From Methylophaga sp. (GTDB lineage Bacteria > Pseudomonadota > Gammaproteobacteria > Nitrosococcales > Methylophagaceae), in contig NZ_JAUSCC010000047.1 of the NCBI RefSeq assembly GCF_030651745.1, positions 1-58,629 on the forward strand: a DNA stretch of 58,629 nt. Reading direction: 5' to 3'. The first letter of the stretch is position 1, and each line of letters begins with the position of its first letter. The notes beneath the pieces are model-generated. The model ran no database searches. It was not told the DNA's origin and saw only the letters and a list, made by a program, of their open reading frames with translations. This document shows, in pieces, positions 43,879 through 52,043 of this stretch. A program made the position numbers and the translations under genes.

Positions 43879-45126
43879 ATGTTTGGCCGACGAAAAACCA
43901 CAGTACCTGCACCATCAACATCCATTCCTGCTGATGGCATCCCATTTCTTACCGCTAAAGACCTGCTTGCCCCACATTCGCAGCTGATAAAAAAGATCCG
44001 CAATGATGCTGGTTGCACACGCGAATATTTTGATACTTATTATCTGCCAGCAATAGAGCGCCTGGCAGAGATGCTTCAGCTTCGTCCATTTGGCCATGAA
44101 GGGGAGTACGCAAAAAAAGGCGGTGCAATTGAAGTGGCTATTAAGCGCGTAGCGTTAACCTTAAAACTTCGCCTGGGAACATTGCTCCCACTGAAATGCA
44201 AGCCAGAGGAAATATCTCATCGAGGTGAGTGTTGGACTTATGGCTTGTTTATTGCCGCACTCTTACGAGACTTCGGCGGGCAAATGCTTGGGGTGAAAAT
44301 CATTGGCTTTGCCAAAAACGATAAGCCAGCTGGTGAATGGCACTGCTGGAAACATCGAATCGACGAATACAATCATTACCGCATGAGAAAGGTAGCCGGT
44401 ATCACCCGCTCACTGTCCTATACAACAACCGTACTGCACATCAGAGACATCATCCCCGCTGAAGGCGTTGAGTGGATATACGGTGACCCAGAGCTGATGG
44501 ACTGCATGCTGGACATCCTCGCTGGTGGCCATAAAATTCCTGACAATCCGCTGTATTCCATCATTGTAAGAGCCACATCGACTTTGCGTGATGAAATCTC
44601 ATTTGAAGCAGCATTACTACAAGCAGAAAATGAAGTTAATACTAAAGAGGCACCGGCCTCAACAAGTGAGCACATCGACAAAGAGACTGGTGAAGTCATT
44701 AAAACCACGCCTGTTAAACTACAACAAGCAGCAACAGAACCAGCTCCGAAACAAAGCAGTCACGCTCCAGTAGAGCCTAAACCGTCAAATCCAATAGACT
44801 CCATGCCACCTGAGATGGAAGAACCACCACAGAATATTGATGATTATCCGCCAGAGCATGATGACGAAATCACAGCGAAAAACTTTGTGGCCAGACTCAA
44901 AGTGGATATTCAAAAGAAACGTATCACGACCGAATATGCCAAGCAGGAAGGCAATACCATAAAAGTGAAATACCCCACTACATTCAGAAGCTATACGGAC
45001 AGTCCTTCAGACCTTCTAAACGAGCTGCGTCTAATAGGGGCCATACAAGATGAGGGGCCGATTAAAGGCATATCTGCTGATAGAGTGATAGTACTCAAGG
45101 GGGAAATTGCCATCATTTCCGGTTAA
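43879..45126 (+). CDS. TraI-like protein of the MOBH/TIGR03760 type, catalytic residues lost
   Basis: 415 aa from the ATG at 43879 (ribosome-binding site CGGAG). The TraI_2 layout is plain: IPFLTAKDLLAPHSQLIKKI, YYLPAIERLAEMLQLRP, WTYGLFIAALLRDFGG, VEWIYGDPELMDCML, and a TraI_2_C-like end (NFVARLKVDIQKKRITTEYA). But the HHH relaxase triad before the GG turn is replaced (HEGEYAKKGG), the following His is gone (AIEVA), and the HD motif of the AALLHDIGK block reads RD. About 200 residues shorter than usual. Probably a structural or regulatory relaxase paralogue. A real relaxase must then lie outside the window. Confidence 0.72.
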   Translation: MFGRRKTTVPAPSTSIPADGIPFLTAKDLLAPHSQLIKKIRNDAGCTREYFDTYYLPAIERLAEMLQLRPFGHEGEYAKKGGAIEVAIKRVALTLKLRLGTLLPLKCKPEEISHRGECWTYGLFIAALLRDFGGQMLGVKIIGFAKNDKPAGEWHCWKHRIDEYNHYRMRKVAGITRSLSYTTTVLHIRDIIPAEGVEWIYGDPELMDCMLDILAGGHKIPDNPLYSIIVRATSTLRDEISFEAALLQAENEVNTKEAPASTSEHIDKETGEVIKTTPVKLQQAATEPAPKQSSHAPVEPKPSNPIDSMPPEMEEPPQNIDDYPPEHDDEITAKNFVARLKVDIQKKRITTEYAKQEGNTIKVKYPTTFRSYTDSPSDLLNELRLIGAIQDEGPIKGISADRVIVLKGEIAIISG

Positions 45127-45152
45127 GCGTAATGTTTAACTACAGATTCTGC

Positions 45153-45331
45153 GTACTTGAGTATTCAAGTACCTGAAGTGTCACGGCTGCTTTAACGCTG
45201 TGCTCAACGGATGCTGACTACGGTTGGTATCTTAAAAAATGTTGCTGCTTCTACGGACGCAGTTAACCTCAACCCTGAAGGGAGAATGTTTCTCCTTTCA
45301 GGGGTGGCGTTCTCCCTTTTTTATTTGGAGA
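45153..45331 (+). ncRNA. Putative structured leader RNA 2
   Basis: P1 GTACTTGA/TCAAGTAC (45153-45172), conserved GAAGTG, P2 CACGGC/GCTGTG (45182-45202), conserved CTCAA, P3 CTGC/GCAG (45245-45262, loop with TACGGA), P4 CCCTGAA/TTCAGGG continued by GGAGAA/TTCTCC (45273-45303). Then TTCTCC (45310-45315) pairs exactly with the ribosome-binding site GGAGAA (45327-45332). The same strand can instead pair over 9 bp with AAGGGAGAA in P4, which would free the site. Paralogue of 43109-43311. Confidence 0.62.
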
Positions 45332-45526
45332 ATGCCTATGATAAAGGTTAATTTTAATAATATTAAGGAAGATCTGAGAAAGATAGCAATCGCCTTAATG
45401 ATTGCCGGGCTAGCAGGATTTATAATCGAAAGCGTTAGCTTATTTAAATCGGCTATAATAACTTTTGTTGGTTTAATCTTTTGGATCTTAGGGTTAGTCG
45501 AAAAGGCTACACAGGAGGGTGAGTGA
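45332..45526 (+). CDS. Small two-helix membrane protein under leader RNA 2
   Basis: 64 aa from the ATG at 45332 directly after GGAG. Two membrane helices (about 17-34 and 40-56), charged end (VEKATQEGE). Unknown. The stop overlaps the next start (ATGGA within GTGATGG), so the two tiny genes are coupled. Confidence 0.65.
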   Translation: MPMIKVNFNNIKEDLRKIAIALMIAGLAGFIIESVSLFKSAIITFVGLIFWILGLVEKATQEGE

Positions 45527-45624
45527 TGGAAATTGCACTTTTAATTGGTGTATTTGGTCTTGGTCTGTATGCAATTGCAGCTTATCAAGAACGTAACCAC
45601 TCGAAAAAGCATAAAAAACGCTAA
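45526..45624 (+). CDS. 32-aa membrane peptide
   Basis: MEIALLIGVFGLGLYAIAAY, then a strongly basic tail with HSKKHKKR. One membrane helix, cytoplasmic basic end. Start overlaps the previous stop by one base and has the ribosome-binding site GGAGGG. Too short for routine gene finders. A similar arrangement exists at 53720. Confidence 0.6.
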   Translation: MEIALLIGVFGLGLYAIAAYQERNHSKKHKKR

Positions 45625-45653
45625 CTCAAGAGATTATTTCCACGGAGATAATT

Positions 45654-45691
45654 AAAAGCCCCGACCTTTGCAAAAAGGTCGGGGCTTTTTT
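45654..45691. terminator. Bidirectional terminator between the small ORFs and parM-parR
   Basis: AAAAGCCCCGACCTTT-TGCA-AAAGGTCGGGGCTTTT. A long perfect stem with A-run on one side and T-run on the other, serving both converging units. Confidence 0.92.
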
Positions 45692-45702
45692 GTTTGAGCC
45701 TG

Positions 45703-45957
45703 TCAAAACAGATCTCCAACGCCGGCATCCGAGATGAGATCAAACTCATCCTTTTCGGCAGTGATATCTTTCTGGCCAGAAGGGGCAGGCATGATATCCA
45801 CCTCACCACCGTTTAACTTCCCAAGTTGAACCAAACCCAAAAGCATTAACTTTCGTGCTTGATATGGCTTGCCTTTTGAAAAACGACTAAGAAATTCAAA
45901 CAGCTCAGGATCTTCATCCATGCTGATTATCTGATTCATTCTGATTGAGTCAGTCAT
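45703..45957 (-). CDS. ParR-like partner of ParM
   Basis: 84 aa from the ATG at 45957, overlapping the parM stop (TGATG). MNQIISMDEDPELFEFLSRF to KPYQARKLMLLGLVQLGKL fits a ribbon-helix-helix DNA-binding adaptor, followed by an acidic tail (EKDEFDLISDAG) that could touch the actin filament. Position after parM is typical. Confidence 0.65.
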   Translation of the reverse strand: MTDSIRMNQIISMDEDPELFEFLSRFSKGKPYQARKLMLLGLVQLGKLNGGEVDIMPAPSGQKDITAEKDEFDLISDAGVGDLF

Positions 45958-46958
45958 CACGCTACCTCACGATGATTCCGTGCATACCAGGCTTCACCGA
46001 TTTTTTGAAATCCCAACACATTGGCGACAACTGAATGCTCATCACAATGAACGTGATGTTTAGGCAACAGCTTCTTAATCGGATCTAAAAAGATTCGGGC
46101 GCCACCGCCGACCAGAATAATCTGATCGATACTCCGACCGTCACCGACCTTGTTTGAAATGGCATCCACTGCAGGCATGATTTCAGTCAGTGCGGCCTGA
46201 TGGTATTTCGTTAAATCTACATCCTGACCATACAGGCGGAATCGACCTTTGCGAATCCCTTCATCAATGTGGGAGATGTTGTCGTAATTAATTGAAAGGT
46301 CTTCGCTAACCCCCTTTGCCACAGCTTTTAGATAAGCACTCATTCCGGTTGGATGACTGCCGCTTTTGCCACTGATTTCTCTAAGGCCTGTAGATACCAG
46401 AAAGTCCACAGTGAAAAAGCCGGGATCAATCAGCAGGTTTCGAGTGCTGCTCAACTCCTCTAGCAATTTCGCTTGTGATGCGTAGTGCAGAAACCCACCT
46501 AATGGCTGTGATACGGCATTCACCTTTTTGATATGCACATCTCGATTGCCGACACGGTGCGTACCAACAAGCAGTTTTTCTAAGACCGCACGCTTGCTGC
46601 CCATTAAATCCACTGGCAAACCAACCACCAGCAAATCAATGGTATCGACATTCATTTGAGAGAGTGCGCCATACATTAGCGCCATATAATCTTCTGTCTC
46701 GATGTAGTTCTCGTGCATGATGCGTACACCACCTTCCAGGGCGGCATCAATACCTGGACCCACTTCATAACGATTGCCGTTCACCACTACCTGATAAATG
46801 TCTGGGCTTTCCTGAAAGCTGCCCTTATTCACACTGGGGCGGTTCACAATTGATGGAAAGTGATCGGCCACAGCACGACCATTAACAATGTTACGAATAA
46901 ATTTAGTGTTGCCATAGCCAACGTCTACAGCACGAATGACTGGATTAATATTGTTCAC
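45957..46958 (-). CDS. parM: ParM/StbA-type actin-like partition protein
   Basis: 333 aa from the GTG at 46958 (ribosome-binding site GGAGG). Actin-fold phosphate loops are seen: VDVGYGNTKF, LLIDPGFFTVDF, and the adenosine motif IILVGGGARIF. Type II plasmid partition: a dynamic filament pushes copies apart through ParR at the centromere, probably among the repeats at 47164-47274. This is the second partition system besides parA. Confidence 0.88.
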   Translation of the reverse strand: MNNINPVIRAVDVGYGNTKFIRNIVNGRAVADHFPSIVNRPSVNKGSFQESPDIYQVVVNGNRYEVGPGIDAALEGGVRIMHENYIETEDYMALMYGALSQMNVDTIDLLVVGLPVDLMGSKRAVLEKLLVGTHRVGNRDVHIKKVNAVSQPLGGFLHYASQAKLLEELSSTRNLLIDPGFFTVDFLVSTGLREISGKSGSHPTGMSAYLKAVAKGVSEDLSINYDNISHIDEGIRKGRFRLYGQDVDLTKYHQAALTEIMPAVDAISNKVGDGRSIDQIILVGGGARIFLDPIKKLLPKHHVHCDEHSVVANVLGFQKIGEAWYARNHREVA

Positions 46959-47049
46959 GAACGTTCCTCCACGGAAAAACAAAAGAAACGCGCACGCAAA
47001 AGCATCAAAGGCTTTTGATTAAGCACGCGATAGATTGAGTTTGAAATAT

Positions 47050-47072
47050 GGCCTGAAGTAGGCCTTTTTTGA
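47050..47072 (+). terminator. Short hairpin with T-run upstream of parM
   Basis: GGCCT-GAAGT-AGGCC followed by six T on the plus strand. It would stop transcription running into parM from the right-hand side only in antisense direction, so its purpose is unclear. Confidence 0.5.
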
Positions 47073-47163
47073 TGCACACTTCCGTGGAAGTTGTGCGCGG
47101 GAGCGTCAGAAATGACGATGGAAAATAGCTTACACCGGGCGCATGAGGAAAATCAAGCCGAAT

Positions 47164-47274
47164 GTGTCACGCATGACACGTCTGTGACACATAATCATCA
47201 AATCCATCCTCCAATACGGAGAGTTAGACCTGTTCCCAAGTGAAAAGGTGTCATGCACGACACGTCTGTGACAC
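47164..47274. repeat. Two 27-bp direct repeats, probable parC or operator
   Basis: 47164-47190 and 47248-47274 share GTGTCA-yGCA-yGACAC followed by GTCTGTGACAC. The two differences swap places (C...T against T...C), so the dyad is changed symmetrically. Each unit contains three GTGTCA half sites. They lie 200-300 bp upstream of parM. Confidence 0.75.
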
Positions 47275-47483
47275 CTGAGCCACTTCAATCACAAAATTCT
47301 GTCAGTTTTCTCAAAAACGCACCTAAGTTGCTTTGGAAAAAAACGCGCTGGAGACTGAGGGGCAAAACCGACCCAATTTCTGTAGTCAAAACAAGACATT
47401 GGAAAAAATCAGCTAAACTGATTCCACACTATGAGAAAAAACTGGATCAAAAAAATTTGACAAACAGGGGGGCTTTGATCTGA

Positions 47484-48215
47484 AAATATGCTCAATCTTC
47501 AAACGGGCCCCTCCGGGTCTGAAGAGAGCAGCAAGCCAACTGCACAAAAAATGGCTCTCTCTAGGCTACGTTCACGCAACGTTGCCCACTCAAAGAAAAG
47601 ACAAAAGAGCTGTAAATATGCTGAAAATGCATGTTGACGGATTTCTGCGTCTGAAAATCATCCAGGACACGGTATCAACCGGACTGCCACGGCGGTCATC
47701 GTCCATGTAGTTCACTGTCTCTACGGAGGCACGTATCAATCGAAGTACGGCGGACCACGGTTCGACTGTAATCCATACGAAACCACAAAAAGATTTTCCT
47801 AAAACCTGATGTAAACACAGTCTGTTGTCGGAGCAGCGTTTTACTAGGGCGGAACTACCGTGATCGGGCCTCCTGCTGGCGGGGAGCACTGGGAACAAAT
47901 TCAATCACGTTCGTATTTTTGTGTGTATCAAAACTAACCGGACGCCTTGTAAATCTGTGACAGAGATGAACTGGGTGGCTGACTATCGTTAAAAGTTCTG
48001 TAAAGGGGTAGGTCGAACATCTACCAATGCTTTGCAGTGATAGCAGCGTCATGTCGGGTCTGAACAAAACCTTCCATGAAAGAGGCAACCTCACGTTTAA
48101 GATTCAGCCGCAGCTCAGAACTGCACCTGATGAGAGTTCCCTATCGTATGGTGATTGATTGATAACTACTGATGATTTGAATGAGTGAATTAGAGAGGAA
48201 AGCTGCTTATGAAAA
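47484..48215. other. Gene-free stretch of about 700 bp before the integrase
   Basis: No credible coding frame on either strand. Several GC-rich potential hairpins are present (for example GAGAGC at about 47523 with GCTCTC at 47553, and GGGCCCCTCC near 47505), on a background richer in GC than the flanks. An origin, a long noncoding RNA or decayed DNA are all possible. Confidence 0.4.
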
Positions 48216-48239
48216 TTGATTAAAACTGGAGATAAAAAA

Positions 48240-49307
48240 ATGGGTACACAATTACATAAACCCTATACACCGCCGTTGACCGTAACGGAGGGGGAGTTTG
48301 TATTCGCTGCACCGGAGATGCGAGGCAGATTCAATAGACACGGTAAACCTTGGACGGTGAGAACCATCTTTCTCTATAACGTGGAGCAAGTGCTTTACAA
48401 ACACAATAGAAAACATGCCAAACGGGATAAGCCGGTCAGCGAAAAAACCAAATCTACTCGGTTTATAGAATGCCGGGCGATGGCGCATGACCTACATAAT
48501 TTGGGCTATCGGATCACGTTGCCAACACAAATCCGTCAAAAGCACGTTAAAGCACTGACACGTTTCTGGGAATCCAGAGAAGACCTGAAGCCCGCCTCTG
48601 TAGTCCAAAAAGTATCTATTCTGAGAACCTTTTTGGGGTGGATGGGCAAACAGGGCGTGATGGAATTCATGTCGGACAAAGATATGTTTGAAAACCCGGA
48701 GGCCATGAAGCGTGAGTATGTGGCCAAGATAGATAAAAGCTGGGATGACAAGTTTGATGTAAACGCTTTGATTGAAAAAGTTACGGCTGACTGTAAACAC
48801 ACTGGCAGACAGCTGAAGCTCTCACATCTATTTGGTTTGCGAACCAAAGAATCTATGTTATTCCGTCCGCGGTTGGACTATGACGCTGAAAAAAAATATA
48901 TCAATGTCAGACGTGGTACCAAAGGTGGTCGCACACGACTGGTGCATGTCGAAACGGATGAGCAGCGCGAATACCTTGAAGAGCTGCTTAGCTACACTCA
49001 CGATGATAATGACTCCATGGTGCCAAGACGTTTCGAGTTGGCTGGTTGGTTGAAGCATTACTACCGAATCACAAAAAGAAATGGAATTTCACGGGAAACG
49101 GGCATTACACCGCATGGACTGAGACATGGTTACGCACAGCGATTGTATGAACGTACTACCGGTCACCCTGCTGCCGTCAAAGATGTACCACAACTCGCTC
49201 GTGACATCGACAAGATAGAAGAGCGGATTGCCAGGCTGTTGGTTTCAGAAAATCTTGGCCATAGCCGTGAATCCATTTCGAGTGCCTATATTGGCAGTCA
49301 TGACTAA
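48240..49307 (+). CDS. Tyrosine recombinase / integrase-domain protein
   Basis: 355 aa from the ATG at 48240 (ribosome-binding site GGAG); the TTG at 48216 has none. N-terminal core-binding domain (about 50-140), then catalytic Arg (LFGLRTKESMLF), Lys region (RRGTKGGRTR), HGLRHGYA and ENLGHSRESISSAYIG with the nucleophilic Tyr. The set is complete. It is unlike the tni recombinase. It may integrate this element or resolve multimers next to parM. Its stop TAA begins palindrome D. Confidence 0.85.
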   Translation: MGTQLHKPYTPPLTVTEGEFVFAAPEMRGRFNRHGKPWTVRTIFLYNVEQVLYKHNRKHAKRDKPVSEKTKSTRFIECRAMAHDLHNLGYRITLPTQIRQKHVKALTRFWESREDLKPASVVQKVSILRTFLGWMGKQGVMEFMSDKDMFENPEAMKREYVAKIDKSWDDKFDVNALIEKVTADCKHTGRQLKLSHLFGLRTKESMLFRPRLDYDAEKKYINVRRGTKGGRTRLVHVETDEQREYLEELLSYTHDDNDSMVPRRFELAGWLKHYYRITKRNGISRETGITPHGLRHGYAQRLYERTTGHPAAVKDVPQLARDIDKIEERIARLLVSENLGHSRESISSAYIGSHD

Positions 49308-49333
49308 CCGGCACAGACCAATATCCGGTTATT
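49306..49333. promoter_or_regulatory. Conserved palindrome D, before 49386-49703
   Basis: AACCGG, CACAGACCAATAT, CCGGTTATT. The outer arm is perfect and the CCAATATCCGG core is kept; the TTGG half of the inner dyad is lost (CACAG). It lies 80 bp before the next start. Confidence 0.75.
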
Positions 49334-49385
49334 GATTGCCCTTATTTTTTTAATTGTTAACCTTCACGCCACAAAGGAAACGACC

Positions 49386-49703
49386 ATGAATTACGAAAAC
49401 CCTTGGGATATTGCATTACCTCTCATTTCAGCAACCGGTGAAGCTGACAAGCTAAACACCAATACCATTGAAGTCTTAAATAGACTCAGTGATAGAGCGA
49501 ACCCAAACACCGGGTTCGCCATCACTCGGCCAGATGAGTTGGCACGAGATGCGAAACGCTCCATAGAGGAAATCCGAAAAGAGCTAACCGAGTTGGTGAA
49601 GGCTGAAATCATTAAGCCTGTTATCACAATCGAACAAGGTCTATTCATGGTCCATCCAAGACTGACAAGCCTCTCACATTCTTCAGTTCACCCAGAGGCG
49701 TAA
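49386..49703 (+). CDS. Small winged-helix-like protein
   Basis: 105 aa with ribosome-binding site AAAGGAAA. ITRPDELARDAKRSIEEIRKEL followed by LVKAEIIKPVI and EQGLFMVHPRL reads like a replication- or transcription-type winged helix that tests a repeat site. It is the first gene after palindrome D, so it may be controlled with the transfer genes. Confidence 0.6.
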   Translation: MNYENPWDIALPLISATGEADKLNTNTIEVLNRLSDRANPNTGFAITRPDELARDAKRSIEEIRKELTELVKAEIIKPVITIEQGLFMVHPRLTSLSHSSVHPEA

Positions 49704-49996
49704 TGATGCGAGCCGCTACACAATCACCATTGAGTATGAATGGTCAGACAAACACAACCGAGACTATTTTGTATTTCTCACCTTCTTATTCAGGCGAGGT
49801 GCACATTATCCTGGGCAACTTTGTGCTGGAAACACCAGGCACGGTGGATGAAGCAATTAAGATTTCAAAGCGGTACCAAGAAGCGGCCAAAAGATGCAAC
49901 AAACCAATCGAACTGGTTCCAACAGATTACACCTGCCAAACCACTGGTCAGTCGATTGAAAACTGGATTGGCGCTCAATCTACACACACATATTAA
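49703..49996 (+). CDS. Hypothetical protein coupled to 49386-49703
   Basis: 97 aa, start overlapping the previous stop by one base (TAATG). ETILYFSPSYSGEVHIILGN then DEAIKISKRYQEAAKRCN. Soluble, unknown. Confidence 0.6.
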   Translation: MMRAATQSPLSMNGQTNTTETILYFSPSYSGEVHIILGNFVLETPGTVDEAIKISKRYQEAAKRCNKPIELVPTDYTCQTTGQSIENWIGAQSTHTY

Positions 49997-50056
49997 TGTA
50001 GTAAACGTATTGCGATCGTAACGCGAGTGGCATACCAGAAACGAATCAACTGAAGA

Positions 50057-50097
50057 TATAAAAAAACCGTTAAGGCCTCCTTAATGGTTTTTTTATA
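50057..50097. terminator. Strong bidirectional terminator
   Basis: AAAAAAACCGTTAAGG-CCT-CCTTAATGGTTTTTTT, with one G-T mismatch step. Closes the unit started by palindrome D. The next 100 bp hold a small hairpin CCCTCTCTTTTTTGAGGG near 50150. Confidence 0.88.
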
Positions 50098-50199
50098 TCC
50101 AACAAGCCGCAGGCGCGTTAGCGGTTACACCAAACCACGTTGACTCGATCCCTCTCTTTTTTGAGGGAAGTCCAACAAAGACAAAGATTAGTGACCTGA

Positions 50200-50757
50200 A
50201 TGCATATGAAAAGACCTATTCGCCCCCCATCGAAAACTCTGCTTGAAAAGAAAAGCAACCTTGACTCCCGGATAGTTTTTCCAGCACGAGTTGAGGTTAG
50301 TTACAAAAACACAAAGCGGCTTGATATGGGCTTTCTCAGAGAGGCTTACGTGGGTGATGACTATATCTTGGTCAACTTGCAAGGGTCCAATGCTTTGATG
50401 CTATCTCCAGAAAGGGCAAAGGTCTACTATGATTGTCGCAGCTGTGCTGAGTTTATAGTTGATGAGCTGGGTTAAGACAACAAAGGCCACCCCTTTGAAG
50501 TCTGTAAAAAACTCCCACCAAAAAGTGTTTTCAAACGCTGGCCAGAAGATATTCAATGGGTCTACCAAATACATTGTTTAAACTCATTAAATGAAGACAC
50601 TGCCGCCGCTCTTTTCAATGAAAAATATCACTTCAGTACAGCACTAAAGAAATTAAGATCATTCCCATTCCGTAAAAAAGATTTCAAGGCAATTATTCGA
50701 GCTAACGGGAACATTATCGAAATAATGTACGTTCCAGATGATTATGTGTGTACCTGA
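50200..50757 (+). pseudogene. Unknown gene interrupted by one in-frame stop
   Basis: The first 91 codons (MHMKRPIRPPSKTLLEKKSN to CRSCAEFIVDELG) end in TAA at 50473-50475. The same frame then stays open for 93 further codons (GHPFEVCKKLPPKSVFKRWP, QWVYQIHCLNSLNEDTAAAL, ending VPDDYVCT) with protein-like composition and no start codon at its head. The simplest reading is one gene of about 185 residues with a nonsense mutation. Two separate genes or readthrough remain possible. Family unknown. Confidence 0.6.
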
Positions 50758-50799
50758 TTTGAAAAAATCAGTTGTCGCATCAGGGCAGGTTGCCTTGAG

Positions 50800-51501
50800 T
50801 CAAATTCCGAGTTTTTCCCTGTCATCGCCACTCAACCCACCAGCAGCTTTTGCCAGATACCATGCGGAATCATTGAGAAGCCGTCCCGCTTTCTCGTCTA
50901 TGTCGGACAAAGCCGCATCCAGCTTCTCGAAATAATAGGTAACACGTTTCGGATCTACCTGCTCACCAAAAGGGGCGATCAGCAGCCTGGCATATTCGAC
51001 TCGCACAGAATTAAATTTGTTGTCTATCCATTCGGGGAAGGCAGATATAGAGGATGGCGTGTTGTTACTGAGGCGAAGTTTGATATCGTTACAAAAATAC
51101 GCGAATTGATCTGCTCCCGTGATGTACTCCACAGAGAACACAAACCGCAGTTTAGTAATAGGCGTGCTACTGGCATTAGGGTATTGAGTATCTAAAGCAC
51201 GAAGGGCATCTTTTGTTGTGGCTTCGTATACTGCATCTTTACGCTTACGTTCCCGCTCAGAATGCTCCCTGGCATGAGCAACTGTGTTCTTAAAACCGGT
51301 GAGGGCGACAACGGCCTGCTCAATTGCCTGTAAATCAGTCTTGCTGAATAACTCACGCACATTGTCATCCAGAATGTCTTTGCGAAGCGCATTGGCCAGC
51401 TTGGTTATTTTAGTTTGGTATTTTTTTAAGCTCTCCGGCGAGCGGTCAAAATAGCCTCGCTTTTTAATCAGCTCAAGATGTTTGTCGTCTTTTTTAGACA
51501 T
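50800..51501 (-). CDS. Hypothetical helical protein
   Basis: 233 aa, charged and mostly helical: FDRSPESLKKYQTKITKLAN, coiled-coil part around REHSERERKRKDAVYEA, and KLDAALSDIDEKAGRLLND near the end. No motif recognised. First of four minus-strand accessory genes (with 51515, 52044 and neighbours). Confidence 0.65.
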   Translation of the reverse strand: MSKKDDKHLELIKKRGYFDRSPESLKKYQTKITKLANALRKDILDDNVRELFSKTDLQAIEQAVVALTGFKNTVAHAREHSERERKRKDAVYEATTKDALRALDTQYPNASSTPITKLRFVFSVEYITGADQFAYFCNDIKLRLSNNTPSSISAFPEWIDNKFNSVRVEYARLLIAPFGEQVDPKRVTYYFEKLDAALSDIDEKAGRLLNDSAWYLAKAAGGLSGDDREKLGI

Positions 51502-51514
51502 TGCATATCACCAT

Positions 51515-51997
51515 TTAATACTCGGAATCCTCATCACTAAAATCCCAATACACGGGATCGCCATCCGACGTTGGGACCACTTCATTTGTGAACGGATTGA
51601 ACTCATATCGTCGCTCATACATCCAGGAAAATTTTTCGGCTAACTGTGGATCGAACTTTGCACCTTCCTCTCTCAACCACGATAATGCATCGGTGCCAGT
51701 GGCTCTTAAACCTACCTGCCAAGTAAACTGTCCTGCCAGTTGCCATGGTGCAAATGCTTGATGGGGTGTATTAATGAGCCGGACCAGTGAAAGTCTTAAA
51801 TTATGTAGCTCGTGAGAATAATCTGGATTACTTTTTGTAAGAAGAACCGGATTTGAGTGGCAACGTAAACTATATTGATTATGTAGAGCCATCACCTGTG
51901 AATTTAGCCTCGGCATCTCACATTTTTGCTGCTCCCAAAAAGCAATTTCTGCTAAATCAGAAGGTGAGAGCGTTCCGGTGCCAAAAGGTTTCTTCAT
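51515..51997 (-). CDS. Hypothetical protein
   Basis: 160 aa from the ATG at 51997, which has the ribosome-binding site AAGGAC; a longer frame runs back to 52054 into the HDOD gene. MKKPFGTGTLSPSDLAEIAF and a Trp/Phe-rich middle (QAFAPWQLAGQFTWQVGL). Acidic end (WDFSDEDSEY). Unknown. Confidence 0.6.
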   Translation of the reverse strand: MKKPFGTGTLSPSDLAEIAFWEQQKCEMPRLNSQVMALHNQYSLRCHSNPVLLTKSNPDYSHELHNLRLSLVRLINTPHQAFAPWQLAGQFTWQVGLRATGTDALSWLREEGAKFDPQLAEKFSWMYERRYEFNPFTNEVVPTSDGDPVYWDFSDEDSEY

Positions 51998-52043
51998 CGT
52001 TAAAGTCCTTTTCATCAGATTTACCATCCATATCAGAGCACAC

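Noticed and set aside
47253..47483. 76-aa frame starting inside the second 27-bp repeat
   Set aside because: Start codon lies within the repeat, no ribosome-binding site, very basic unlikely composition.
47590..48094. Minus-strand frames in the noncoding stretch
   Set aside because: Two overlapping frames with rare composition and no ribosome-binding site; one segment looks slightly protein-like but is not enough for a call.
50140..50190. Third copy of the structured leader RNA
   Set aside because: Only a short stretch (CGATCCCTCTCTTTTTTG) resembles the tail of the leaders; stems P1 to P4 are missing.
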